From positions 1 to 9,477 of the forward strand of contig WFMU01000361.1 of NCBI GenBank assembly GCA_015488935.1: a stretch of 9,477 nucleotides of DNA. Direction: 5' to 3'. A program made the position numbers and the translations under genes. The notes beneath the pieces were generated by a model. The model saw only the letters and a list, made by a program, of their open reading frames with translations, searched no databases and was not told the origin of the DNA. Position 1 is the stretch's first letter. Each line of letters starts with the position of its first letter. Shown here piece by piece: positions 1 to 7,105 of this stretch. The stretch is from Flavobacteriaceae bacterium (GTDB taxonomy: Bacteria; Bacteroidota; Bacteroidia; Flavobacteriales; Flavobacteriaceae).

Positions 1-68
1 GGCTTTATTATTTAATAACATACTTTTTTCATGCAAAACATACGCATAACAATAACTAGTAAACAACA

Positions 69-102
69 AAAAACTCTTATCAAGGGGAAAATAAGAGTTT
101 TT
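69..102. terminator. Strong intrinsic terminator hairpin
   Basis: A perfect 12-bp inverted repeat is visible: AAAAACTCTTAT at 69-80 and ATAAGAGTTTTT at 91-102, around a 10-base loop CAAGGGGAAA. The arms begin with A5 and end with T5, so it can act as an intrinsic terminator in either direction. It most likely ends a gene to the left of the window, because bases 1-68 contain no convincing coding end. A shorter echo, AAAGAGTTTTTTT, lies at about 122-134 with no partner arm of its own. Confidence 0.8.
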
Positions 103-235
103 CTAGTTCTTTAATAAAATTAAAGAGTTTTTTTCTTTTTCGTATCGTCGGCTAAATTAGACAACATTATTTAATTCTTGTTTGTAAAAAATGCAAATAA
201 TAAATATTTTTTTTGTAGTTTTAGCGAAAAATACC

Positions 236-1228
236 ATGTCTTCAATTGATAATCATTTTATAAAAAATTTAAAATCTAAATGTCCTAAAAACGTTTCTTT
301 TATAGATGAAATTTCCATGGCACTAGATATTAACTACGATGCAGCGTATAGAAGAGTTAATGGAAAAACATCAATCTCGTTAGAAGACGCTATAAAACTT
401 TCTAAATACTTTAAAATTTCATTAAACAATTTGTTTAACTTAGGTAATAAAAATAGAATAACAATTACAAAGACAAAAGAGATTAAAAACGCTATTGATT
501 TAGAAAATTATTTTAATAATTTAACAAAAGATTTATCCGTTTTAAACAACGATGCAAGTAGCGTTTTCTATAGTGCAAAAGATTTACCTATATTTTATGT
601 TTTACAAAACAACCTTCTTTCTAAATTTAAAATTTACGTTTGGCTCTATATTTTAGATAAAGATGTTGCTAAAAAAAATATTCCATTTGAAAAATTTAAT
701 TTACCAATATCATTAATTCAAGCCGCAAAAAATAGTGGTACTGCTTATGGTAATGTTAGAATTACTGAACTTTGGAATTATGGTGTTATCGATAGTATTA
801 TCAATCAAATATCCTATTTCTTTGAAACTAAACTATTAAGTTATAAATCGGCATTAATCATTTGTGAAGATTTAAGAGATACCATTCTAAAAATTGAAGA
901 ATCTGCATATTTAGGAAAACGAAAAAATAAAAAACAAACCGAATTTCGACTATTTCATAATGAATTGTTAATATTAAACAATAATATCATTATCAAAAAT
1001 AAAAATACCAAAACACTAATATCGCCATATTCGCTATTGCGATATTATAAAATTGAAGACCAATTTACTTGCAATACCATCTCCGATTTTTTACATGAAC
1101 AATTGAGTAACTCAAAACTATTATCTAACACAGGAATTAAAGAACGTATCTTGTTTTTTAAACCAATTTACAATCAAATTGACCATCTACTCAAGCGACT
1201 AAAACTTTTAAATGAATTTCCTTTATAA
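236..1228 (+). CDS. HTH-domain protein of unknown function
   Basis: This 330-residue cytoplasmic protein has an N-terminal helix-turn-helix at about residues 20-67 (core DAAYRRVNGK, then SLEDAIKLSKYF). That pattern resembles the Xre/BetR-like HTH proteins I know from Bacteroidota. The remaining 260 or so residues are Lys-, Asn- and Ile-rich, carry no motif I recognise, and show no clear membrane segment or signal peptide. The frame is open from an ATG at 191, but I prefer the ATG at 236. The 15 extra residues are a hydrophobic run that spoils the soluble N-terminus, and the poly-T stretch at 207-214 followed by G looks like promoter or leader DNA (TTTG at 181-184, TA at 205-206). It probably regulates transcription, but its target and ligand are unknown. 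It lies 114 bases upstream of rpoD on the same strand with no clear hairpin between them, so partial read-through is possible. Confidence 0.75.
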   Translation: MSSIDNHFIKNLKSKCPKNVSFIDEISMALDINYDAAYRRVNGKTSISLEDAIKLSKYFKISLNNLFNLGNKNRITITKTKEIKNAIDLENYFNNLTKDLSVLNNDASSVFYSAKDLPIFYVLQNNLLSKFKIYVWLYILDKDVAKKNIPFEKFNLPISLIQAAKNSGTAYGNVRITELWNYGVIDSIINQISYFFETKLLSYKSALIICEDLRDTILKIEESAYLGKRKNKKQTEFRLFHNELLILNNNIIIKNKNTKTLISPYSLLRYYKIEDQFTCNTISDFLHEQLSNSKLLSNTGIKERILFFKPIYNQIDHLLKRLKLLNEFPL

Positions 1229-1280
1229 ATTAGTATTACTTTACCTCTATTTATACTTTTAAAAAAAATAAAAATATTTT

Positions 1281-1342
1281 TGTAACATTTTTTGTAATTC
1301 CTACGTATAATAAGTACGTAACTATTAAAACAGCTAAATAAT
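1281..1342 (+). promoter_or_regulatory. rpoD upstream region with paired TACGTA sites
   Basis: The leader of rpoD holds two identical palindromic hexamers, TACGTA at 1302-1307 and 1315-1320, with centres 13 bases apart. They lie downstream of TTTG-like -33 candidates at 1279-1282 and 1291-1294. Neither TACGTA is a good match to the TAnnTTTG -7 box, so I can mark the region as the likely rpoD promoter or operator but cannot place the start point. The pairing may be regulatory or may be chance. Confidence 0.3.
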
Positions 1343-2206
1343 ATGAGACAACTAAAAATTACAAAACAGGTAACCAACCGTGAAACCGCATCTTTAGACA
1401 AATATTTGCAAGAAATTGGAAAAGTAGATTTGATTACTGCAGATACCGAAGTGGAATTAGCGCAGCGAATAAAAGCTGGAGATGAACGTGCCTTAGATAA
1501 ATTAGTAAAAGCTAATTTACGTTTTGTTGTTTCTGTATCTAAACAATACCAAAATCAAGGATTAACTTTACCAGATTTAATTAATGAAGGTAATTTAGGG
1601 CTAATTAAAGCCGCAAAACGTTTTGACGAAACTCGTGGTTTTAAATTTATATCTTATGCGGTATGGTGGATTAGACAATCTATCTTACAAGCTTTAGCAG
1701 AACAGTCTAGAATTGTTAGATTACCACTTAATAAAATTGGCTCTATCAATAAAATTAATAAAACTTTTGCTCGTTTAGAACAAGATAATGAAAGACCTCC
1801 TTCTGCCGAAGAAATTGCAAAAGAATTAGACATGACTGTAAATGACGTTAAAGAATCTATGAAAAATTCTGGTCGTCATGTATCTATGGATGCACCATTA
1901 ATTGAAGGTGAAGATTCAAACCTTTACGATGTACTTCGCTCTGGAGAATCTCCAATTCCAGACAAAAGTTTATTACACGAATCTCTAAAAGTAGAAATTT
2001 TACGTGCATTAGACACACTTACTCCTAGAGAAGCAGATGTAGTTTCGTTATACTTCGGTTTAGGTGAAGGACATCCGATGACTTTAGAAGAAATTGGCGA
2101 AACTTTTGAACTTACACGAGAAAGAGTTCGACAAATTAAAGAAAAAGCAATCCGAAGATTAAAACATACTTCTAGAAGTAAAATTTTAAAAACCTACTTA
2201 GGATAG
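1343..2206 (+). CDS. rpoD: Primary RNA polymerase sigma factor RpoD/SigA
   Basis: This is the vegetative sigma-70 factor, which directs RNA polymerase to housekeeping promoters. At 287 residues it is the short form usual in Bacteroidota, lacking region 1.1. Region 1.2 covers about residues 15-47. Region 2 covers about 50-120 and holds the core-binding and -10 recognition segment ([13 protein letters not shown] at 78-90, [13 protein letters not shown] at 102-114). Region 3 runs from about 125 to 200. Region 4 (about 211-275) ends in the -35 recognition helix-turn-helix with [13 protein letters not shown] at 257-269. All key segments are intact. The ATG at 1343 gives the family's usual N-terminus. 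A strong terminator follows 18 bases after the stop, so it is probably transcribed alone or with read-through from the upstream HTH gene. The family assignment is firm. Confidence 0.97.
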   Translation: MRQLKITKQVTNRETASLDKYLQEIGKVDLITADTEVELAQRIKAGDERALDKLVKANLRFVVSVSKQYQNQGLTLPDLINEGNLGLIKAAKRFDETRGFKFISYAVWWIRQSILQALAEQSRIVRLPLNKIGSINKINKTFARLEQDNERPPSAEEIAKELDMTVNDVKESMKNSGRHVSMDAPLIEGEDSNLYDVLRSGESPIPDKSLLHESLKVEILRALDTLTPREADVVSLYFGLGEGHPMTLEEIGETFELTRERVRQIKEKAIRRLKHTSRSKILKTYLG

Positions 2207-2223
2207 TTTATCAAACAATTCCT

Positions 2224-2256
2224 AAAAAAACTCGCAATACTCTTGCGAGTTTTTTT
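2224..2256 (+). terminator. Intrinsic terminator of rpoD
   Basis: A perfect 14-bp stem is formed by A7-CTCGCAA at 2224-2237 and TTGCGAG-T7 at 2243-2256, with a 5-base loop TACTC. The GC-containing inner stem followed by a T tract is a classic intrinsic terminator 18 bases after the rpoD stop. The symmetric A and T tracts mean it could also work on the minus strand. Confidence 0.9.
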
Positions 2257-2257
2257 A

Positions 2258-2265
2258 TACCTTTA
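2258..2265 (+). promoter_or_regulatory. Possible -7 box of rpe
   Basis: TACCTTTA followed by C matches the Bacteroidota -7 element TAnnTTTG at all fixed positions but the last. It starts two bases after the rpoD terminator and 27 bases before the rpe ATG, which would give a leader of only about 13 bases. No TTTG or TTG lies at the expected -33 distance, because that stretch is the terminator stem, so the call is tentative. Its logic is that rpe needs its own promoter just behind a strong terminator. Confidence 0.3.
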
Positions 2266-2284
2266 CAAAATTATATATTCCACT

Positions 2285-2935
2285 ATGAAACACCTAGTAG
2301 CTCCATCCATTTTAGCAGCAGATTTTGCAAACCTACAACGCGATGTTGAAATGATTAATACAAGTGAAGCAGACTGGTTTCATATCGATGTTATGGATGG
2401 CGTGTTTGTACCAAATATCTCTTTTGGAATGCCTGTTATTTCTGCCATTAACAAACATGCAAAAAAAACCTTAGACGTTCATTTAATGATTGTTAATCCA
2501 GATAAATTCATTACTAACTTTAAAAAAGTTGGTGCCAATATTTTAACTGTTCACTACGAAGCTTGTCCTCATCTGCACAGAACAATTCAAGCAATTAAAG
2601 ATGCTGGTATGAAAGCAGGAGTTTCATTAAATCCACATACACCAATTGCCGTATTAGAAGATATTATTAGAGATATTGACGTGGTTTTAATTATGAGTGT
2701 TAATCCTGGTTTTGGCGGACAGTCCTTTATTGAAAACACCTATAAAAAAGTAATTCAATTGCGCGATTTAATTGATAAATCTGGCTCAAAAGCCTTAATA
2801 GAAATTGATGGTGGCGTTAATGAAAAAACTGGTAAAAAACTACTTGCCGCTGGTGCCAATGTACTAGTTGCAGGATCTTTTGTTTTTAAAAGCGAAAATC
2901 CTATAAAAACAATTAAAAAATTAAAAGAATTATAA
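2285..2935 (+). CDS. rpe: Ribulose-phosphate 3-epimerase
   Basis: This cytoplasmic TIM-barrel enzyme of the pentose phosphate pathway interconverts D-ribulose 5-phosphate and D-xylulose 5-phosphate. The 216-residue protein is of normal family length. It shows the N-terminal APSILAADF motif (residues 6-14), the metal ligands H33 and D35 in HIDVMDG, H66 in DVHLMI, and D175 in IEIDGGV. The phosphate- and substrate-binding loop NPGFGGQ lies at 140-146, and the late VAGSFVF segment at 195-201. D35 and D175 are the family's acid-base pair. The frame is open back to a TTG at 2243, but that extension is encoded by the right arm of the rpoD terminator, so the ATG at 2285, which gives the canonical MKHLVAPS start, is the real one. 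The next gene begins 44 bases downstream with no terminator seen between them. Confidence 0.96.
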   Translation: MKHLVAPSILAADFANLQRDVEMINTSEADWFHIDVMDGVFVPNISFGMPVISAINKHAKKTLDVHLMIVNPDKFITNFKKVGANILTVHYEACPHLHRTIQAIKDAGMKAGVSLNPHTPIAVLEDIIRDIDVVLIMSVNPGFGGQSFIENTYKKVIQLRDLIDKSGSKALIEIDGGVNEKTGKKLLAAGANVLVAGSFVFKSENPIKTIKKLKEL

Positions 2936-2979
2936 AAATTGCACTAAATAATATTTTAAAACACATTAAAACACAAGCT

Positions 2980-5472
2980 ATGCCCTACAAATTACTATTT
3001 ATTTTAAGTTTTATTTCATTTTCTATATTTGCTCAAGTAAATCTTGGTGCAGATATAAACACCTGTGAAGGTAATACCATTACATTAGATGCAACAACTA
3101 CTGGAGCAACACAATACCAATGGTTTTTTAACAATACCTTACTAAGTGGAGAAACCCAAGCAACACTATCTGTTTTACAAACTGGTTTATATAAAACTGT
3201 AGTTACTGCAAACGGCAATACCTATCAAGATGAAATAAATGTCACTTTTAACAATTTACCAGTAGCAAATTATATTACTGTTGCTGAATGTGACGATAAT
3301 ACACCAGATGGTTTTGTTAGTATTAATATTACACAATACGAATCTTCACTAACAGATAACCTTGTAGATAACGTTGTTCAATTTTATTTAACTTTATCTG
3401 ATGCCGAAAATAATACGAATGCTTTAATTTCTCCTTTTACAAACACACAAGCATACAGCCAAGAGTTGTACGTAAGAGTAGAAAATACAACAACACTTTG
3501 TTATGCTATTTCAACTATAACCATTCATGTATCTACAATTCCAACAAGTTTAAATCCATTTGTATTATGTGAAACGGATGGAAATGGTACAGAAATATTC
3601 GATTTAACAAGTCTTCAAAATGGTTCAAATACTTATGTGTTTTACGAAACACTAAATGATGCACAAAACAATACCAATGCTATTGCAACACCAAATGCTT
3701 ATACAAATCTTACCAATCCACAAACCATATTTGTTAGTATTAGCAATACTCTTGGATGTACAGGCATAGCAACTTTAGATTTACAAGTTTTTAACCAACC
3801 AGTAATTAATCCACCAACAGCAATACAAGCTTGTGTTACGAATCCTGATGGCTACGTACATTTTAGTTTTGGAAGTACAGATGCTGAAATTTTAGGAAGC
3901 TTAGACCCAACCATGTACACCGTTAGTTATCACAGTTCGCAAGACAATGCAAATACAGGAAGTGCGCCATACACAAGTACTTTTATTGATGCAGACACCA
4001 CTTTTTATGTTCGTGTAGAAAATAATACTACTGGCTGTTTTGCAACTACTACTTTAGATTTAGTTATTACACAAGAACAAATTTTAACACCAATACATTT
4101 GGTTGTTTGCGATTCGGATAATGATGGTTTTGAAGTTTTTGACTTAACCTCTAAAACTGCCGAAATTTTAAATTCTTCTACAAGTACCTTGTCTTTTTAT
4201 GAAACCTATTACAATGCACAAAATGGAACCAATCCTATTGCAAATCCACAAGCATATACAAATACTTCTTTAGCACAAACTATTTATGCAAGAGCCGAAG
4301 ATGCTGGAGGTTGTATTAGTAACATAATCCATTTTCAATTGCGATTTTCCAATCCAGTTATTAATTTACCAGATGTTTTTATGTGTTTTAATGAAACCTA
4401 TGTCACTTTAAATCCGGGATTTAATCCTGTTTTATATGATCTTGTTTGGACAGATGATAATAACAATACCTTAAGTACTGCAAATGTTCTCATAGTTACA
4501 CAAGCTGGTACTTATCATCTTACGGTAACAGAAACTGCTACAAATTGTACAAGTACACAAACCGTTCATGTAGAAACTTCACAACCTTTTACGGTAAATA
4601 CACCAAATCCAATTGCTGTTTGTATCAATAATAGTACAGGAAATGCTTTATTTGATTTAACTTCGGTAGAGGCAGATTTAGGTGTTTCTTTAAATGAATT
4701 TGCAATTACCTATCACGAAAGTATCGATTATGCTTTGGCTGGAGTTTATAGTATTCCCAATCCAGATGCCTACGAAAGTAATCTTAGTAATCGTACTATT
4801 TCTATTCGAGTTCAAAGTATGGAAGGTTGTGCTGTTGTTGTTCCGTTAGATATTTATGCCGTAAGTTGTGCAGATGCCGATAATGATGGTGTTGCAGATA
4901 TAGATGAAGACTTAAATAATAACGGAAATCTATACGATGATGATACGGATATGGATGGAACTCCGAATTATTTAGATAGTGATGATGATGGTGATCTTGT
5001 AGATACGAATATCGAAATTAATATTGTTTTGAATAAAATTTTACATCCTTTTGTAGATACAGATAATGATTTAATAGAGAATTATTTAGATAATGACGAT
5101 GATGGTGATGGTCTTTTAACCATTAATGAAGATTATAATCACAATGGCAATCCATCGGATGATGATACCAATGCTAATAACATTCCAGATTACTTAGAGG
5201 CAAGTGTTACTTTACATACTTCTAATTTTATAGCGAGTGATTTTAAGGTTTATCCAAATCCTGCAAAGACAGTTATTACTATAAATTTAAGTGAATATGT
5301 TTCTAAAAACATGCACGTTTCTATGTATAATTTACAAGGACAAATAGTAAAAGAGGTAGATTTAGATGCTAAAACAACTTCGATTTCATTATCTGGTTTA
5401 AAAAGTGGTGTTTATTTCTTGAAATTTAAGAATGATGCTGGAAGTTTTACTACAAAGTTACTTGTGGAGTAA
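2980..5472 (+). CDS. Multi-module T9SS-exported surface protein
   Basis: This 830-residue protein is probably secreted and anchored on, or released from, the outer surface. A signal peptide covers residues 1-18 (hydrophobic core LLFILSFISFSIF, cut probably before QVNLG). An Ig/PKD-like domain follows (about 19-91). Four copies of an 80-90 residue module then start at C104, C197, C285 and C377, with a fifth at C548. Each has a C-x(n)-DG/NG-x-x-x-F start, an aromatic FYET/YHES-like strand and a closing Cys near a GC. A second Ig-like domain (457-532) sits before the fifth module. An Asp/Asn-rich calcium-binding, thrombospondin-3-like stretch spans about 632-740. The end (about 754-830) is a T9SS type A sorting domain with KVYPNPA at 756-762, YNLQGQ at 783-788 and LKSGVYFLK at 807-815. 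No catalytic domain is evident, so an adhesin or structural role is inferred. It is Thr- and Asn-rich. Confidence 0.9.
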   Translation: MPYKLLFILSFISFSIFAQVNLGADINTCEGNTITLDATTTGATQYQWFFNNTLLSGETQATLSVLQTGLYKTVVTANGNTYQDEINVTFNNLPVANYITVAECDDNTPDGFVSINITQYESSLTDNLVDNVVQFYLTLSDAENNTNALISPFTNTQAYSQELYVRVENTTTLCYAISTITIHVSTIPTSLNPFVLCETDGNGTEIFDLTSLQNGSNTYVFYETLNDAQNNTNAIATPNAYTNLTNPQTIFVSISNTLGCTGIATLDLQVFNQPVINPPTAIQACVTNPDGYVHFSFGSTDAEILGSLDPTMYTVSYHSSQDNANTGSAPYTSTFIDADTTFYVRVENNTTGCFATTTLDLVITQEQILTPIHLVVCDSDNDGFEVFDLTSKTAEILNSSTSTLSFYETYYNAQNGTNPIANPQAYTNTSLAQTIYARAEDAGGCISNIIHFQLRFSNPVINLPDVFMCFNETYVTLNPGFNPVLYDLVWTDDNNNTLSTANVLIVTQAGTYHLTVTETATNCTSTQTVHVETSQPFTVNTPNPIAVCINNSTGNALFDLTSVEADLGVSLNEFAITYHESIDYALAGVYSIPNPDAYESNLSNRTISIRVQSMEGCAVVVPLDIYAVSCADADNDGVADIDEDLNNNGNLYDDDTDMDGTPNYLDSDDDGDLVDTNIEINIVLNKILHPFVDTDNDLIENYLDNDDDGDGLLTINEDYNHNGNPSDDDTNANNIPDYLEASVTLHTSNFIASDFKVYPNPAKTVITINLSEYVSKNMHVSMYNLQGQIVKEVDLDAKTTSISLSGLKSGVYFLKFKNDAGSFTTKLLVE

Positions 5473-5486
5473 AGCTATTTTTGTGA

Positions 5487-5571
5487 TTACTTAATCTCGA
5501 TACCATTTTTCTTCGTGTTTCTGAAAAATCACTCAATAGGACGTGCTCAAAACTAGCACGAGATAAAGTAA
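5487..5571. repeat. Imperfect dyad between convergent genes, possible terminator
   Basis: TTACTTAATCTCG (5487-5499) and CGAGATAAAGTAA (5559-5571) are inverted repeats matching at 12 of 13 positions. Between them is a tighter hairpin, CGTGCT (5542-5547) and AGCACG (5555-5560), whose last two bases are shared with the outer right arm, so the two stems partly compete. There is no T tract, so it is not a textbook intrinsic terminator. Its position in the 104-base gap between two convergent genes suits a shared terminator or a worn interspersed repeat. Confidence 0.45.
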
Positions 5572-5576
5572 GAGTA

Positions 5577-5933
5577 TTACATATTTTTTAATATTTCTTT
5601 ATCTTTTTTAGTCATTCCTTGCACTACCAAGTCATAAGAATGATTGAGTAATTCTATAAATAAAGCATCATCCATTAATGTTTCTACATTTACCGAATTC
5701 CAGTGTTTTTTATTCATGTGAAAAGCAGGAATAATGCTTTCAAATTCTTCTCTAAGCTCCATTGCTCGTTCTGGATTACATTTTAAACTTACCTTAAAAG
5801 CATCCGCACTTAGCGATGTTAGTGCAAACATTTTATTTAAAACTTTAAAAACCAAAACGTCTTCATCAAAAGGAAAACTTTCGGTCACTCCTTTTTTACT
5901 TAAACAATAATCTCGAAACGCTTCTATATGCAT
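5577..5933 (-). CDS. MmcQ/YjbR family protein
   Basis: This 118-residue cytoplasmic protein has the full length of the MmcQ/YjbR family, a small alpha/beta fold related to double-wing DNA-binding proteins whose physiological role is poorly defined. Typical features are the N-terminal segment FRDYCLSKKGVTESFPFD (residues 6-23), the strand LVFKVLNKMFAL (27-38), SLKCNPERA (49-57), and the helical stretch ending with HMNKKHWNSV (72-81), followed by a C-terminal helical LLNHSYDLVVQGM region (95-107). The minus-strand ATG at 5931-5933 gives the standard start. It converges with the surface-protein gene and diverges from the degraded DUF1801-like gene and proC, so it is probably monocistronic. The family call is confident, but a specific function cannot be assigned from sequence. 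Confidence 0.9.
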   Translation of the reverse strand: MHIEAFRDYCLSKKGVTESFPFDEDVLVFKVLNKMFALTSLSADAFKVSLKCNPERAMELREEFESIIPAFHMNKKHWNSVNVETLMDDALFIELLNHSYDLVVQGMTKKDKEILKNM

Positions 5934-5961
5934 CTTTTCTTTTTTTAACTTTAATTATTAT

Positions 5962-5969
5962 CAAAAATA
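5962..5969 (-). promoter_or_regulatory. -7 box of the MmcQ/YjbR gene
   Basis: On the minus strand this reads TATTTTTG, an exact match to the Bacteroidota -7 box TAnnTTTG. It is 28 bases before the minus-strand ATG, implying a leader of about 20-25 bases. I see no good TTTG at the matching -33 distance, so only the -7 element is supported. Confidence 0.45.
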
Positions 5970-6003
5970 GTGATTTTATAAAATGAAATGTACTTAATTT
6001 TAG

Positions 6004-6011
6004 TATTTTTA
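6004..6011 (+). promoter_or_regulatory. Possible -7 box for the dead gene and proC
   Basis: TATTTTTA followed by C matches TAnnTTTG except at the last base, the same deviation as the site before rpe. It is 22 bases before the ATG of the broken DUF1801-like gene, the right place for that gene's former promoter. If still active it would now give proC a leader of roughly 185 bases. No -33 TTTG is evident. Confidence 0.25.
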
Positions 6012-6033
6012 CGATATTACTAATCTACTTTTT

Positions 6034-6180
6034 ATGAAAATTGAAGCTAATAGCGTGGCGGAATACCTAAAAAATAGTAAAAAAAATGGAAGATATTCCG
6101 TTTGATTTAATTGTAGAATTAATGCAGAAATATTCGGTTAAGATTGGATTTCGCAATACGAAAGTGTTACAAAAAAATAA
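6034..6180 (+). pseudogene. Degraded DUF1801/YdhG-like gene
   Basis: The ATG at 6034 opens a frame reading MKIEANSVAEYLKN, the N-terminal pattern I associate with DUF1801 (YdhG-like) proteins. It leaves that homology after about 14 codons and stops at 6103-6105. A second frame resumes at about 6080 with MEDIPFDLIVELMQKYSV, which resembles the C-terminal end of the same family. At about 6140 the frame shifts once more. Restoring one A in the run after GTT (6137-6139) gives VKDWISQYESVTKK with a stop at 6178-6180. So both ends of one family are joined with roughly 90-100 codons of middle missing, plus a one-base deletion. Intact relatives are about 140-150 residues. The gene is almost certainly non-functional. 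The family name rests on remembered motifs, while the frame breaks are read directly. Confidence 0.7.
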
Positions 6181-6203
6181 AAAATTTATATAAAAATACA
6201 GAA

Positions 6204-6992
6204 ATGAAAATAGCTATTATAGGAACTGGAAATTTAGGAAAATCTATTGCAAATGGTTTGTTAGAAGCCAATGTGGTAAAACCAAAAAACTTAACTTTAA
6301 CGAAACGGAATTATAAATCGCTCCAAAATTTTAAAAATTTAGGCGTACATATTACGGCTGATAATATAGAGGCAATTAAAGGAAAAGATCTTGTTTGGCT
6401 CTGTGTTCAGCCACATAAATTAGAACAAGTTTTAGACGATATTGCAATGAAATTAGACAATCAGATTGTAATTTCTACCATTACTGGTGTAACTTTAAAA
6501 GATTTTGCTTCTAAAATAAATAGTTCGGTTACTTTGTTTAGAGCCATGCCAAATACTGCCATTGCTATAAAAGAATCCATGACTTGTATTGCTACTAATA
6601 ATGCTTCGGAAGAACAAAAAAAATTAGTTGCAAATTTATTTTCACACCTTGGTACATCGTTATTTATTGATGATGAACTAATGGGTTCAGCAACCGTTTT
6701 GGCAGCAAGTGGAATTGCTTTTGCACTTCGTTATGTTAGAGCAGCCATGCAAGCTGGAATTGAAATCGGTTTTGAAAGTGACGAAGCTCAAAAAATAGCT
6801 GCACAAACTATTAAAGGTGCTACTTCGCTAATTTTAAAAAATAACAACCACCCAGAAAGCGAAATTGATAAGGTTACCACACCTCTTGGTATTACCATTA
6901 CTGGTTTAAACAAAATGGAACAAGAAGGTTTTAGTTCTGCTTTAATTCATGGTATTCAGGCTTCGTATCATAAAATTAAGATGTTGAAATAA
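6204..6992 (+). CDS. proC: Pyrroline-5-carboxylate reductase
   Basis: This cytoplasmic enzyme carries out the last step of proline synthesis, the NAD(P)H-dependent reduction of 1-pyrroline-5-carboxylate to L-proline. The 262-residue protein is of usual length. It begins with the Rossmann dinucleotide-binding motif IIGTGNLG (5-12), continues with VWLCVQPHKL (64-73) and the conserved FRAMPNTAI (112-120), then the helical dimerisation domain with ASGIAFALRYVRAAMQAGIEIGF (168-190, in part). It closes with KVTTPLGITITGLNKME (223-239) and the GFSSAL segment. All main motifs look intact. An in-frame TTG at 6144 lies inside the degraded upstream gene and adds 20 residues foreign to the family, so the ATG at 6204 is chosen. 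It is followed by a heptamer repeat array rather than a hairpin terminator, so read-through into the ABC gene is possible. Confidence 0.96.
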   Translation: MKIAIIGTGNLGKSIANGLLEANVVKPKNLTLTKRNYKSLQNFKNLGVHITADNIEAIKGKDLVWLCVQPHKLEQVLDDIAMKLDNQIVISTITGVTLKDFASKINSSVTLFRAMPNTAIAIKESMTCIATNNASEEQKKLVANLFSHLGTSLFIDDELMGSATVLAASGIAFALRYVRAAMQAGIEIGFESDEAQKIAAQTIKGATSLILKNNNHPESEIDKVTTPLGITITGLNKMEQEGFSSALIHGIQASYHKIKMLK

Positions 6993-6993
6993 A

Positions 6994-7105
6994 TGTTGGA
7001 TTTTGAATTTTGAATTTTGGGTTTTGGGTTTTGGATTTTGAATTTTAGGTTTTGGATTTTGAATTTTGGGTTTTGGGTTTTGGGTTTTGGGTTTTGGGTT
7101 TTGGA
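6994..7105 (+). repeat. Heptanucleotide tandem repeat array
   Basis: From 7001 to 7105 there are 15 consecutive in-register 7-base units. The series is TTTTGAA x2, TTTTGGG x2, TTTTGGA, TTTTGAA, TTTTAGG, TTTTGGA, TTTTGAA, TTTTGGG x5 and TTTTGGA. A degenerate unit, TGTTGGA, precedes them at 6994-7000, and a broken TTAGG ends them at 7106-7110. All units fit TTTT-R-R-R. The array fills most of the 145 bases between proC and the ABC gene. Both strands read open through it as low-complexity periodic peptides (Gly/Phe/Trp-rich on plus, Pro/Lys/Gln/Asn-rich on minus), which is a by-product of a 7-base period lacking stops and not a gene. Confidence 0.95.
7068..7098 (+). other. G-quadruplex motif in the repeat array
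   Basis: Five GGG tracts at 7068-7070, 7075-7077, 7082-7084, 7089-7091 and 7096-7098 are each separated by exactly TTTT. This satisfies the standard G3-N1-7 quadruplex pattern with one tract to spare. The G-rich strand is the coding strand, so the motif would also occur in a transcript running from proC into the ABC gene, ending 39 bases before its ATG. Folding is inferred, not shown. Confidence 0.6.

Noticed and set aside
1174..1401. Minus-strand 75-codon frame across the HTH gene end and rpoD start
   Set aside because: It is antisense to two better-supported genes and spans the rpoD promoter region, with no recognisable motif.
2243..2284. 14-residue N-terminal extension of Rpe
   Set aside because: It begins at TTG in the right arm of the rpoD terminator, and the canonical Rpe start is the ATG at 2285.
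6144..6203. 20-residue N-terminal extension of ProC
   Set aside because: It starts at TTG inside the degraded DUF1801-like gene. ProC's Rossmann motif is expected within the first few residues, as given by the ATG at 6204.
7001..7105. CRISPR array
   Set aside because: The units are 7 bases with no spacers, so this is a simple tandem repeat.
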